In this document: piece after piece, positions 42,352-51,467 of the stretch
How positions within the stretch are numbered: the first letter of the stretch is position 1
Layout of the letters: each line of letters begins with the position of its first letter
From: Haloferax massiliensis
GTDB taxonomy: Archaea; Halobacteriota; Halobacteria; Halobacteriales; Haloferacaceae
Length of the DNA stretch: 64,000 nucleotides
NCBI RefSeq assembly: GCF_001368915.1
Contig: NZ_CSTE01000006.1
Coordinates: 1-64,000, forward strand
Direction: 5' to 3'
The notes under the pieces: model-generated
Databases searched by the model: none
What the model was told of the DNA's origin: nothing
Seen by the model: only the letters and a program-made list of their open reading frames with translations
Translations under genes and position numbers: made by a program

Positions 42352-45300
42352 GTTTCAGACGAACCCTTGTGGGATTGAAGCCGACATCGCCACCGGTCGC
42401 TCTTGGGGCGCGTCGTGTTTCAGACGAACCCTTGTGGGATTGAAGCGCGGACGACGCCACCGGCACGCCCGCGGCGGACGACGTTTCAGACGAACCCTTG
42501 TGGGATTGAAGCCAGTCGGCGGCCATCGCGACTGGTGCGAATCCGAGCGTTTCAGACGAACCCTTGTGGGATTGAAGCAGAGCTACAAGGAAGAACACGT
42601 CGGCAAAAGCGGCGTTTCAGACGAACCCTTGTGGGATTGAAGCGACTGGACGCTGGAGTTCGTGCTCCGGGGCGCGGAGTTTCAGACGAACCCTTGTGGG
42701 ATTGAAGCGGTGTGGATGAACTCGGTGTCCGATTGGAACGCCTTGCGTTTCAGACGAACCCTTGTGGGATTGAAGCGGGTTCTTGAGATACCGGTCGGCC
42801 TCGTCGATAGAACGTTTCAGACGAACCCTTGTGGGATTGAAGCATTTTGAGGTCGCCCTCGACGAGTCGCTCAGTCGCGTGTTTCAGACGAACCCTTGTG
42901 GGATTGAAGCCATCCACGCACCAACCATGGCCCGCACGTCGTCTTCGTTTCAGACGAACCCTTGTGGGATTGAAGCCTCCAGTTCAATCGCGTTGTCCAC
43001 GTTAAAACCATGGTTTCAGACGAACCCTTGTGGGATTGAAGCACCCACCGCTGCACATCCTGCGGGACGTCCTACAGCGTTTCAGACGAACCCTTGTGGG
43101 ATTGAAGCACGGTCAACGAACCCCACCGCGGCTGTGATTGTGGTTTCAGACGAACCCTTGTGGGATTGAAGCTGGTCGGTGCCGTGGACAGAGTCGAACG
43201 CGTCGACGTTTCAGACGAACCCTTGTGGGATTGAAGCTCCGAGTGCCCGTTCCGCGATGTGACGGCCGCGGGCGGTTTCAGACGAACCCTTGTGGGATTG
43301 AAGCCTCGTCGGTCGGCACGATGCGGACCTCACACCCGCGTTTCAGACGAACCCTTGTGGGATTGAAGCGGCTACAGGCGACCCGTGACTGCGCGTGGGA
43401 GAAACGTTTCAGACGAACCCTTGTGGGATTGAAGCACGAGACGGTCGTCGACTGCATGACTGAGTTCGGAATGGTTTCAGACGAACCCTTGTGGGATTGA
43501 AGCTCGGTCGCGAGCGGAGCGGTTACTCGAAGACTGTTGTTTCAGACGAACCCTTGTGGGATTGAAGCAATGTCAACTAAATCCCAATACGGTACGATGG
43601 GGGTTTCAGACGAACCCTTGTGGGATTGAAGCGTCTCGGAGGACGATGGGACGTGCGAGACGTGGCGTTTCAGACGAACCCTTGTGGGATTGAAGCACCC
43701 CACGTCGTATCAAGGTCACATGGTTCTGTAGGCGTTTCAGACGAACCCTTGTGGGATTGAAGCTACCCCCCACGCAACCATGATAGCGCGGAACATTGGT
43801 TTCAGACGAACCCTTGTGGGATTGAAGCGTCAGTCACCTCTTGCCCATTGGCGTAGTCGTCACGTGTTTCAGACGAACCCTTGTGGGATTGAAGCAGGCA
43901 GTTGGTACAGACTCGGCTGGAGTTGAGGAGTTTCAGACGAACCCTTGTGGGATTGAAGCGACGGGAGCGTGACGAAAGCGAACATCGTCACCGTTTCAGA
44001 CGAACCCTTGTGGGATTGAAGCAACCACATCTCGCGTTTATCAACGCCCCGAACAACCGTTTCAGACGAACCCTTGTGGGATTGAAGCAAACTTTAAAAC
44101 TATCATCTGGGCTGTTTCTCGGCTCGTTTCAGACGAACCCTTGTGGGATTGAAGCTCTTGGGCGTCTGGAAGCCATCTGTTCGACATTTCGGCGGTTTCA
44201 GACGAACCCTTGTGGGATTGAAGCTTACTCGGCGGAACTACCCTCAGGGGTCTAATCGGTTTCAGACGAACCCTTGTGGGATTGAAGCCTCCCGGGGCTT
44301 GCTTGACTGCGTAGCTTCAGCGCTGGTTTCAGACGAACCCTTGTGGGATTGAAGCGCGCTGTCGCCGCCGGCGACCCCTGACGACCACGACCGTTTCAGA
44401 CGAACCCTTGTGGGATTGAAGCCCCCCAGTCGGTTTCTCGCCAGAACTCGGAGAGAATGGTTTCAGACGAACCCTTGTGGGATTGAAGCACCAAAGTCTG
44501 CGATTTCTGCAAGTGACTTGATTTGCAGTTTCAGACGAACCCTTGTGGGATTGAAGCCCATCGACGAGGGACGGGCCGAAGAACTCCAGCACGTTTCAGA
44601 CGAACCCTTGTGGGATTGAAGCTGCGTTCACATGGTAGACATCGCCGTCGGGCTCGCCGTTTCAGACGAACCCTTGTGGGATTGAAGCGCGGCATTAGGA
44701 CGAACGATTATTGAAGCACTCCCGGTTTCAGACGAACCCTTGTGGGATTGAAGCCCGTCGTCGAGTCGGACGTCGTCGCCCGGCTCGATGAGTTTCAGAC
44801 GAACCCTTGTGGGATTGAAGCCTCGTTGCATCCCTCGACTTCGAGGACGCCGACATGTTTCAGACGAACCCTTGTGGGATTGAAGCCTTGCCCAGGACAC
44901 CGATAATTTCTACACCGTTTGTTTCAGACGAACCCTTGTGGGATTGAAGCGACTACGACGCCGTCGACGACGTGTAAGCGCGACACGCGTTTCAGACGAA
45001 CCCTTGTGGGATTGAAGCTCACTACAAGATTTATTTCGTAACGTTGTGATTTTAGAGTTTCAGACGAACCCTTGTGGGATTGAAGCAGTCCTCGCGAGTT
45101 CGTCGCGCTCGTTGTCGGAGCGTTTCAGACGAACCCTTGTGGGATTGAAGCTCGACCGGCTCGCAGTCGACGACCTCCAAGCCATCAGGTTTCAGACGAA
45201 CCCTTGTGGGATTGAAGCCCCCTCCAGCTCGTCGAGACGGGCGTCGATTGCGTCGAGTTTCAGACGAACCCTTGTGGGATTGAAGCTGCTCGCGGTCGGT

Positions 45301-45620
45301 CCGCTCCGACGTCGTCTGCCGGGTTTCAGACGAACCCTTGTGGGATTGAAGCATCGGTCCCGACGCGTCGACCGACGATGTCGCTGGCGTTTCAGACGAA
45401 CCCTTGTGGGATTGAAGCGAACTTTTCCCCGATATCATGCTCATTGTATGCAGGGGTTTCAGACGAACCCTTGTGGGATTGAAGCCCGGAGTCCCGACTC
45501 GCGCGCATCGAACACGAGGCGGCGGTTTCAGACGAGCCCTTGTGGGATTGAAGCTGTGACTCGTGTGGAGAGGTGCACTTTGCACCGCACGTTTCAGACG
45601 AACCCGTATGGGGTTAAAAC
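42352..45620 (+). CRISPR. CRISPR array, type I-B repeat, 50 repeats and 49 spacers
   Basis: The 30-nt repeat begins GTTTCAGACG and ends ATTGAAGC; it starts at 42352 and recurs every 63-69 bp. I count 50 copies, with spacers of 33-39 nt (mostly 35-37). Copies 1-48 look identical. Copy 49 (45525) has one change (A to G at repeat position 12), and copy 50 (45591-45620) differs at five positions, marking the leader-distal end. The repeat is the H. volcanii type I-B repeat, whose last 8 nt form the 5' handle after Cas6b cleavage. No cas gene is in this window, so interference proteins must come from elsewhere. No two spacers look alike by eye. Confidence 0.97.
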
Positions 45621-45626
45621 GAGTGA

Positions 45627-45645
45627 AACGTCGGGAGACGACGTT
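45627..45645. terminator. Hairpin just beyond the CRISPR array
   Basis: AACGTCG/CGACGTT, a perfect 7-bp inverted repeat with a 5-nt loop, begins 7 bp after the last repeat, between the array and the convergent tRNA-Met gene. Probably a stop for the pre-crRNA or for tRNA read-through. Confidence 0.45.
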
Positions 45646-45686
45646 ACGACTCTCGTATCAGTCGACCGCGTACCAGAATCGAAGAA

Positions 45687-45835
45687 TGCCCGGGGTGGGC
45701 TCCGAACCCACGATCTCCGCATGTCCCAGGTGCGAGGCCGGCATGACCTCGCGGGGGGCGGAGGCTTCCAAGGCGTTCCGCACCGATTGTGAAACCCTAT
45801 GAGTGCGGCGCTATGTCCAGCTAAGCCACCCGGGC
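45687..45835 (-). tRNA. Elongator tRNA-Met (CAT) with 75-nt intron
   Basis: Minus-strand gene with exons 45835-45798 (38 nt) and 45722-45687 (36 nt), split by an intron at 45723-45797 after the base following the anticodon (position 37/38). Acceptor GCCCGGG pairs with CCCGGGC, anticodon stem CCGCA with TGCGG, T-arm GTGGGTTCGGAGCCCAC. The 75-nt intron length matches the one known in H. volcanii and would be cut at a bulge-helix-bulge. Mature length 74 nt without CCA. Confidence 0.95.
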
Positions 45836-45963
45836 TCAACTTCCCGTTGTGTGCTGGTTGTATTTAAGCTTCTCATCTTCGACGACCGCGGGGCGAGTCA
45901 CCACGCCACTCGATTCGAGTCATCACCCGCGGATTTATGTCCCAACACCGGATGCACACACGC

Positions 45964-47103
45964 ATGAGCCAACCGGAGATCGTCCAGTCCGTCCTCGGAG
46001 AGGAAGACGTGGTGACCCGCGTCCACCTCGGGGGCGAGGACGAACTGTTTGTAACTCCGACGCGGACGCTCGTCTATCGGGCCGAAGGCCTCCTTTCGGA
46101 CGAGTCCGTCGACGAATTCTCGCACGCCGCCGAGCGACTGTCCGTCAAGGAGGGGCGACGAAAAGCGAAGATATCGCTGGACTACGGCCTCGACGGGAGC
46201 GAGACGTTCTCGCTGTCGACGAAGCGCCTCGACGACGCGCTCCAGCCAATCGTCGAGGGCGTCCTCGCGGCCGCCGGCGTGACCGACGAGGACGGCGAGC
46301 GCCTCGTTCAGGCGTTCCGGTTCAGCGAACTCACGTTCGTCATCACCGACGCCCGCGTCGTCCGGCACATCGGGAGCGCGGTCTGGGACGAGGACTACGA
46401 GTCGTACCGCTTCGCCGACGTGACCGACCTCGAATTCGAGTCGGGGAGCGTCGCCACGACGGTCGTGCTCACCGTCGACGGTCGCCAAGAGCGGTTCAAG
46501 ATTCCCAACGAGCAGGCGCGGCTCGTCCGCGAGAAACTCGCGCGGGCGCTGTGTGACTACCACGGCGTCGGCAGCCTCGAAGAGTTCCGCGTCCAGATGG
46601 AAAAAGCGCAGGCGAACGCCGAATCCTCCGACACGGAGCGCGACAACACCGACTTCGGCGCGGGCCCCGACCCGCTGAGCGCGAACCCCGGCGAGCTGTC
46701 CGACGAGCCGGCGAACGCCACCCGCTCCGAGGGCGACGCGCCAGCCGAACCGGCCCAGCGGGCCGCCCGGAACCAGTCGGTCGAAGCCACGTCCGCGACC
46801 GGCGCGGTGGCGGAAGCGAAGGCGGCCGAGGCCGCGACGACCCAGTCGGCCACCGAATCGCCGGCCACTGAGCAGTCGGCCGACAACGTCGCCGACGCCG
46901 GCGACCTCGGGTTCGAGGGGTCGGGATTCGAGTCGGCCGCCGAGTCCGAGGCGGCCGGAGGCGCCGGTTCGGACGCCGATTACGCCGAACTCGCCGCCGA
47001 AATCGAGTCGCTCCGCGAGGTCGTCGAGGCCCAAAGCGAGCAGATTCGCTACCAGCAGGAGCTGGTCGAACAGCTCATCGAAGAACTCCGCCGCGGGCGG
47101 TAA
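45964..47103 (+). CDS. Haloarchaeal protein with PH-like domain and C-terminal coiled coil
   Basis: A 379-residue protein of a haloarchaea-specific family (probably DUF7115). Two similar beta-rich units of PH/bPH2-like type seem to occupy residues 1-95 and 100-195 (KIPNEQARLVREKLARALCDYHGV closes the second). A 130-residue Ala/Glu/Ser-rich linker follows, and the last 45 residues (ELAAEIESLREVVEAQSEQIRYQQELVEQLIEELR) form a coiled coil. No membrane segment. ATG 45964 is preferred over 45937. Confidence 0.65.
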   Translation: MSQPEIVQSVLGEEDVVTRVHLGGEDELFVTPTRTLVYRAEGLLSDESVDEFSHAAERLSVKEGRRKAKISLDYGLDGSETFSLSTKRLDDALQPIVEGVLAAAGVTDEDGERLVQAFRFSELTFVITDARVVRHIGSAVWDEDYESYRFADVTDLEFESGSVATTVVLTVDGRQERFKIPNEQARLVREKLARALCDYHGVGSLEEFRVQMEKAQANAESSDTERDNTDFGAGPDPLSANPGELSDEPANATRSEGDAPAEPAQRAARNQSVEATSATGAVAEAKAAEAATTQSATESPATEQSADNVADAGDLGFEGSGFESAAESEAAGGAGSDADYAELAAEIESLREVVEAQSEQIRYQQELVEQLIEELRRGR

Positions 47104-47143
47104 CGCGACCCCCGGCCACCGGCCGGTCGCGGCCCCCCGCGAG

Positions 47144-47515
47144 TCACTCCCGACCGAGCACTTTTCTGACGCACGACGAGCCGAACGGCCCGAGTTCGCC
47201 CGACTCGAACCGCACGAAGTGGCCCGTCGAGATGGACGCGCCACAGCGGCGGCAGTCGAAGTCGCCCTCGCGCTGGACGACCTGACTCTCGAACCGGACG
47301 AACGTGCCGCCGCGGTTGTGACGGATGCGGCCGCCGTCGCGCTCGATGATGCCCCGAAGCTCCGCCGCGTCGAGGATGTCGCGCGTGAGCGTCGGGTCCG
47401 TGGTGACCGTCTCGATGCGGTCGACGACCTCGGCGAGGGAGAGTTCGTCGGCTTCGAGGTGCGCGAGGAGGTCGAGCGCGAGTTCGACGCGCTCGTCGCG
47501 TGTGGGCTCGGTCAC
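47144..47515 (-). CDS. Small protein with helical domain and zinc-binding C-terminus
   Basis: A 123-residue protein starting at GTG 47515 (MTEPTRDERVELALD). The N-terminal part (LAEVVDRIETVTTDPTLTRDILDAAELRGIIERDGGRIR) looks like a winged-helix; the C-terminal part has a CxxC (FDCRRCGASI) and a later Cys (GSSCVRKVLG), suggesting metal binding. The haloarchaeal family DUF5830 fits, though I am not certain. Convergent with the PH-like gene. Confidence 0.65.
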   Translation of the reverse strand: MTEPTRDERVELALDLLAHLEADELSLAEVVDRIETVTTDPTLTRDILDAAELRGIIERDGGRIRHNRGGTFVRFESQVVQREGDFDCRRCGASISTGHFVRFESGELGPFGSSCVRKVLGRE

Positions 47516-47605
47516 GGTTCGGGAGCCAATCGAACGGGGTCGGGCTAAAGCCCTCCGAAGCACAAAGCGTTTGGTCGCGGCGCGACGACCGACTCCAGAG
47601 CTTCC

Positions 47606-48238
47606 GTGCCCCGTCCGCGTCTCGCCGCCGGCCTCGCGCTCGCGGCCGTCGTCGCCGGCCTGCTGTTCGCGTCGCCAGACGCCGTCATCGCTCGCGCGGC
47701 GTGGGTCGCCGCCGACCCCGTGCGACTCGTCGTCGTCGCGAGCGCGCTCGCGCTCGTGAGACCCCTTCTCGCGTGGCCGACGACGCTCCTCGCGCTCGTC
47801 GTCGGCTACGGCCTCGGCCCGGTCGGCGTGCCGTTCGCGCTGGCGCTCATCGTCCTCACGAGCGTCCCGCCGTTCCTCTTCGCGCGGCGCTACCGCGGGG
47901 CGACCGGACTCGCCGACGTCGGCGAGCGAACGGTCGAACAGACGGGCTCGGTGCGGGGCGTGGCCGCGAGCCGTCTGCTTCCGATTCCCTCCGACGTGGT
48001 GTCGGTGGCGGCGGGCGTCGCCAACGTCCGACTCGGCGCGTTCGCGCTCGGAACCGCCGTCGGCGAACTCCCGTGGGCCGTCGCGGGCGTCGTCGCCGGC
48101 GCGTCGGTCGAGACGCTCACGACCGAGTCGCTGGCCGCGGCCGTCCGCCCGGAGTTCGTCGTCCTCGCCGCCGTCGCGGGCGTGTCGATGCTCGTGCCGA
48201 CCGCGTACCGTCGCTATCGAAGCGGCTCGGGCGCGTAG
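47606..48238 (+). CDS. TVP38/TMEM64-family (VTT domain) membrane protein
   Basis: A 210-residue membrane protein with five to six hydrophobic helices. The VTT core includes LLALVVGYGLGPVGVPFALALI and ERTVEQTGSVRGVAASRLLPIPSDVVSVAAGVANVRLGAFALGTAVGELPW, with the conserved R-x-x-P-x-P-x-(D/N)-x-x-(N/S) motif. The family contains scramblases and DedA-like proteins. Starts at GTG 47606 and is divergent from the zinc-binding gene. Confidence 0.8.
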   Translation: MPRPRLAAGLALAAVVAGLLFASPDAVIARAAWVAADPVRLVVVASALALVRPLLAWPTTLLALVVGYGLGPVGVPFALALIVLTSVPPFLFARRYRGATGLADVGERTVEQTGSVRGVAASRLLPIPSDVVSVAAGVANVRLGAFALGTAVGELPWAVAGVVAGASVETLTTESLAAAVRPEFVVLAAVAGVSMLVPTAYRRYRSGSGA

Positions 48239-48283
48239 GGTGACTCGGAAAGAGAGAACGGAGAGTCCGCGAGCGACGGCGAC

Positions 48284-49858
48284 CTATTCTAACAGCGACT
48301 CGCCGGTCATCGCGGTCGGCTGGTCGACGCCGACGAGTTCGAGGATAGTCGGCGCGATGTCGCACAGCGAGCCGCCCTCGCGGACGGTCCGGCCGCCCGA
48401 AAGCGGGTGGTCGGGGTCGGCGTGCTCGCCCTCGGCGTCGTTTTCCGCGGTCGCCTCGTCGTCGCGGTCGGCCGCGAGGTAGACGAACGGGACGGGGTTG
48501 AACGTGTGGGCCGTGTGAGGGTCGTCTTCGGTGCCCATGTCGTCGGCGTTGCCGTGGTCGGCCGTGATACATACGTGGCCGCCGTGGGCGCGGACGCTCT
48601 CGACGAGCCGCCCGAGCTGTTCGTCGACGGCCTCGACCGCTTCGATGGCGGCCTCGTAGTCGCCGGTGTGGCCGACCATGTCGGGGTTGGCGTAGTTGAG
48701 CACCATCACGTTCGGGTCGTCGGACTCGATGATACCGATGGCCGTGTCGGTGAGCTCTCTCGCGGACATCTCGGGCTGGAGGTCGTAGGTCGGCACGTCG
48801 GGGCTCTCGACGATTTCCCGAATCTCGCCGTCGAACTCGACCTCGCGGCCGCCGTTGAGGAAGTAGGTGACGTGGGGGTACTTCTCCGATTCGGCCATGC
48901 GAAGCTGCGTCATGTGTTCCTCGGCGAGCACCTCGCCGAGCGTGTCCTCGGGCTGTTCCGGCGGGTAGGCGACAGAGACGTCGAACGTCTTGTCGTACTG
49001 CGTCATCGTCGTCATGAGAATCTCCGGCGGCGTCGTCTCGAACTCCCAGACGGGTTCGATGTCGCAGAGCATCCGCACGAGCTGTCGCGCGCGGTCGGCG
49101 CGGAAGTTGAAGAAGACGACCGAGTCGCCGTCTTCGAGCGCGGGCGCGTCGTCGACGACGGTCGGCTCGACGAACTCGTCGGTGTCGCCGCGGTCGTACG
49201 ACTCGGTGACGGCGTCGACGGCGGTGTCGGCGGTCCACTCGGCCTCGCGCTCCACGATGGCGTCGTAGGCGCGCTTGGTGCGCTCCCAGTTCTGGTCGCG
49301 GTCCATGGCGTAGTAGCGCCCGGAGACGGTGGCGACGCCGCCGGTGCCCTGCTCGTCGGCGACGGCTTCGAGGTCAGAGAGGTACGCCTCGCCGCCGGTG
49401 GGGCTGGTGTCGCGGCCGTCCGTGAACGCGTGGGTGACGGCCTCGACGCCGCGCTCGGCGGCGAGTTCGATGAGCGCGTGGAGGTGTTGTTGGTCGGAGT
49501 GGACGCCGCCGTCGGAGACGAGGCCCATGAGGTGGACGCGCCCGTCGTGTTCGTCGGCGTGGTCGTAGGCGGCCGCGATGGCCTCGTTCTCGAAGAACGA
49601 GCCGTCGTCGATGCTGTCGCCGATGCGGGTGTACGCCTGCTTGACGACGCGGCCGGCCCCGATGTTGAGGTGGCCGACCTCGCTGTTGCCCATCTGGCCG
49701 TCCGGGAGGCCGACGCGCCGCCCGTCGACGATGAGCGTCCCGAAGGCTCCCGCGTCGCGGTAGCGGTCGAAGTTCGGCGTGTCCGCCGCCTTGATGGCGT
49801 CGCGGCGGTCGTGGTCGCCGAGTCCCCACCCGTCGAGGATGATGAGTGCTGCGTCCAT
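48284..49858 (-). CDS. gpmI: 2,3-bisphosphoglycerate-independent phosphoglycerate mutase
   Basis: A 524-residue glycolytic/gluconeogenic enzyme interconverting 3- and 2-phosphoglycerate with two Mn2+ ions. MDAALIILDGWGLGD carries the first metal Asp; MGNSEVGHLNIGAGR holds the nucleophilic Ser at about residue 63; TADHGNADDM at about 440 completes the metal site. Length is usual for the GpmI (bacterial-type) form. The open frame extends 270 codons upstream, but only as an antisense shadow. Confidence 0.95.
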   Translation of the reverse strand: MDAALIILDGWGLGDHDRRDAIKAADTPNFDRYRDAGAFGTLIVDGRRVGLPDGQMGNSEVGHLNIGAGRVVKQAYTRIGDSIDDGSFFENEAIAAAYDHADEHDGRVHLMGLVSDGGVHSDQQHLHALIELAAERGVEAVTHAFTDGRDTSPTGGEAYLSDLEAVADEQGTGGVATVSGRYYAMDRDQNWERTKRAYDAIVEREAEWTADTAVDAVTESYDRGDTDEFVEPTVVDDAPALEDGDSVVFFNFRADRARQLVRMLCDIEPVWEFETTPPEILMTTMTQYDKTFDVSVAYPPEQPEDTLGEVLAEEHMTQLRMAESEKYPHVTYFLNGGREVEFDGEIREIVESPDVPTYDLQPEMSARELTDTAIGIIESDDPNVMVLNYANPDMVGHTGDYEAAIEAVEAVDEQLGRLVESVRAHGGHVCITADHGNADDMGTEDDPHTAHTFNPVPFVYLAADRDDEATAENDAEGEHADPDHPLSGGRTVREGGSLCDIAPTILELVGVDQPTAMTGESLLE

Positions 49859-50020
49859 ACGTCGCCGTTCGGCGCGCCGGGGTAACTGTCCTTTGCTCCC
49901 GACATGGGATGACAACGTATCGCGTACGGAGATGAGAGGTCGGCGTTCGAGCCCCGACGGCGGGGTTTCGACGCGCCCGCCCCGACGGCCTTTTCTTTCG
50001 GCGCGCCGTCGGACTCGGCG

Positions 50021-50698
50021 ATGGGTCTGCGCGATTTCGACCTCGACGCGGCGGTCGACGACTGGGCGGAGTACTACCTCGGAAACGGCCCGAGCCTCGT
50101 CGTCTTTCTCGTCCTCAACGCCGCCGCGTTCCTCGTCGGCGTGAGCTTCTACGTCCACTCCGACCCCGCGCTCTCGGACCTGCCGACGTTTCTCTACCCG
50201 CTTTTCGGCGACTCGCCGACCGCCCTCGCGCTGATGACGCTGTCGGCCGCGACGCTGCTTCCGAACCTCGGTCGCCGCGTCGCCGACGCGCCCGTCAACC
50301 GACCGCTCGCGTACCTCCACACCCTCGCGTTCGTCTGGCTCGTCAAGTACGGCGTCTGGACGGTCGTCGCGCTCAACCTCCGTCCCGACCTCTACGTCGG
50401 CTTCTCCGGAGCCGCGCTGTGGGACTACTGGGGCATCATGCTCACCCACGCGGGCTTTCTCGCGCTCGCGCTCCTCGTCCCGCGCTACGGCGCGACCACG
50501 AAGGGCGCGCTCGGATTCGCCCTCGTCCTCGCGCTCGTCAACGACGTGTTCGACTACGGCCTCGGCTACTACCCACCGCTGAAGTACGAGGCGGGGGCGC
50601 TCCTCGCGGGCATCACCGTCGCCCTCTCGTTCCTCGCGGTGTTCCTTGCCTCCCGGGCGTTCGACCACCTCTCAGAGACGCCGGAGCCGACCCCCTGA
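50021..50698 (+). CDS. DUF1405-family membrane protein
   Basis: A 225-residue membrane protein with six to seven helices and the family-type segments LPTFLYPLFGDSPTALALMTL and FVWLVKYGVWTVVALNL. The N-terminal 20 residues are soluble and acidic. Function unknown. A wHTH regulator gene follows after a 112-bp gap containing three copies of TGAGTCA-type half-sites. Confidence 0.8.
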   Translation: MGLRDFDLDAAVDDWAEYYLGNGPSLVVFLVLNAAAFLVGVSFYVHSDPALSDLPTFLYPLFGDSPTALALMTLSAATLLPNLGRRVADAPVNRPLAYLHTLAFVWLVKYGVWTVVALNLRPDLYVGFSGAALWDYWGIMLTHAGFLALALLVPRYGATTKGALGFALVLALVNDVFDYGLGYYPPLKYEAGALLAGITVALSFLAVFLASRAFDHLSETPEPTP

Positions 50699-50727
50699 AC
50701 GCCCCGGTCCCGCCCCGACAGCGCCCC

Positions 50728-50777
50728 GTGAGTCACAATCGCTAATCGCACGACGGCGCTGTGACTCACATGAGTCA
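50728..50777. promoter_or_regulatory. Three TGAGTCA/TGACTCA half-sites, candidate operator
   Basis: TGAGTCA at 50729-50735, TGACTCA at 50762-50768 and TGAGTCA at 50771-50777. The last two form a palindrome with 2-bp spacing; the first two make a 10-bp inverted repeat (GTGAGTCACA / TGTGACTCAC at 50760-50769). All lie 30-85 bp ahead of the regulator gene at 50811, as expected of an autoregulatory site. Confidence 0.55.
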
Positions 50778-50810
50778 GGCTTTTCCCCACCGGCAGTCTA
50801 TGACCTCGTA

Positions 50811-51464
50811 ATGGACTCCGCGGTACTGCTCGACCTACTCGGGAACGAAAACCGCCGGCGCATCCTGCGGTTGCTCTCGCACAAACCGTGCTACGTCACC
50901 GAGATCAGCGAGTACCTCGGCGTCAGCCCCAAGGCCGTCATCGACCACCTCCGAAAGCTGGAGGACGCGGGGCTCATCGAGTCGCGCACCGACGACCAAC
51001 GGCGCAAGTACTTCCACATCTCCCGGAACCTCCGACTGGAGGTGAACGTCTCGCCGTACGGGTTCGGCGCGAAGAGCGCCTACCCGCCGAGTCCGAGCCT
51101 CGACATGGCCGGGCGCTGTCCGCACGTGACGCTCGAAGTCGAGAGCGCCGGCACCGACGACGTCTCGGAGTTAGCGCGCGAACTCGGCAAACTGGAGGAA
51201 CTCGACAACGAACTCTCCTTGGCCCAGCGGTGGGTGCAGGGCCGCATCACCGACGTGCTCGACCGCCTCAACGACCGCCTCGGCGTCGACGCCGACAGCC
51301 GCTTTTACGCGGAGATTCTGGCCGCGCTCGCCAACGGGTCGAACACCGTCCGCGGCATCGCGAAGGACCTCAACGCGGACCCCGCGGTCGTCGACAGCGC
51401 GCTCCACCACCTCGCCGAGGGCGGCCTCGTCGCCCACAACGGCGACCGCTGGCGAATCGACTGA
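50811..51464 (+). CDS. ArsR-like winged-helix regulator, two wHTH domains
   Basis: A 217-residue regulator with an N-terminal wHTH (VLLDLLGNENRRRILRLLSHKPCYVTEISEYLGVSPKAVIDHLRKLEDAGLIESR) and a C-terminal region that looks like a second wHTH (ILAALANGSNTVRGIAKDLNADPAVVDSALHHLAEGGLV), joined by a helical linker (about residues 105-155). A Cys in GRCPHVTL may sense metal or redox state. Chosen start ATG 50811; upstream half-sites may control it. Confidence 0.85.
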   Translation: MDSAVLLDLLGNENRRRILRLLSHKPCYVTEISEYLGVSPKAVIDHLRKLEDAGLIESRTDDQRRKYFHISRNLRLEVNVSPYGFGAKSAYPPSPSLDMAGRCPHVTLEVESAGTDDVSELARELGKLEELDNELSLAQRWVQGRITDVLDRLNDRLGVDADSRFYAEILAALANGSNTVRGIAKDLNADPAVVDSALHHLAEGGLVAHNGDRWRID

Positions 51465-51467
51465 CGG

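Noticed and set aside
45541-45590. Last spacer holding GGTGCA/TGCACC as a possible operator
   Set aside because: A 6-bp palindrome inside a spacer is most simply part of the captured foreign sequence.
42139-45686. Possible cas or transposase gene around the array
   Set aside because: I looked at both flanks (CorC-like gene at left and tRNA-Met at right); neither contains a cas gene, and no insertion sequence with terminal repeats is seen.
42338-45802. Several open frames through the CRISPR array with repeated QTNPCGIEA or LQSHKGSSET units
   Set aside because: The repeat plus spacer is near 66 bp, a multiple of three, so translated repeats stay open by chance. They are not proteins.
48284-50668. 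A 794-codon minus-strand frame containing gpmI
   Set aside because: Only codons from 49858 onward match phosphoglycerate mutase. The rest is antisense to the DUF1405 gene and highly charged without domain sense.
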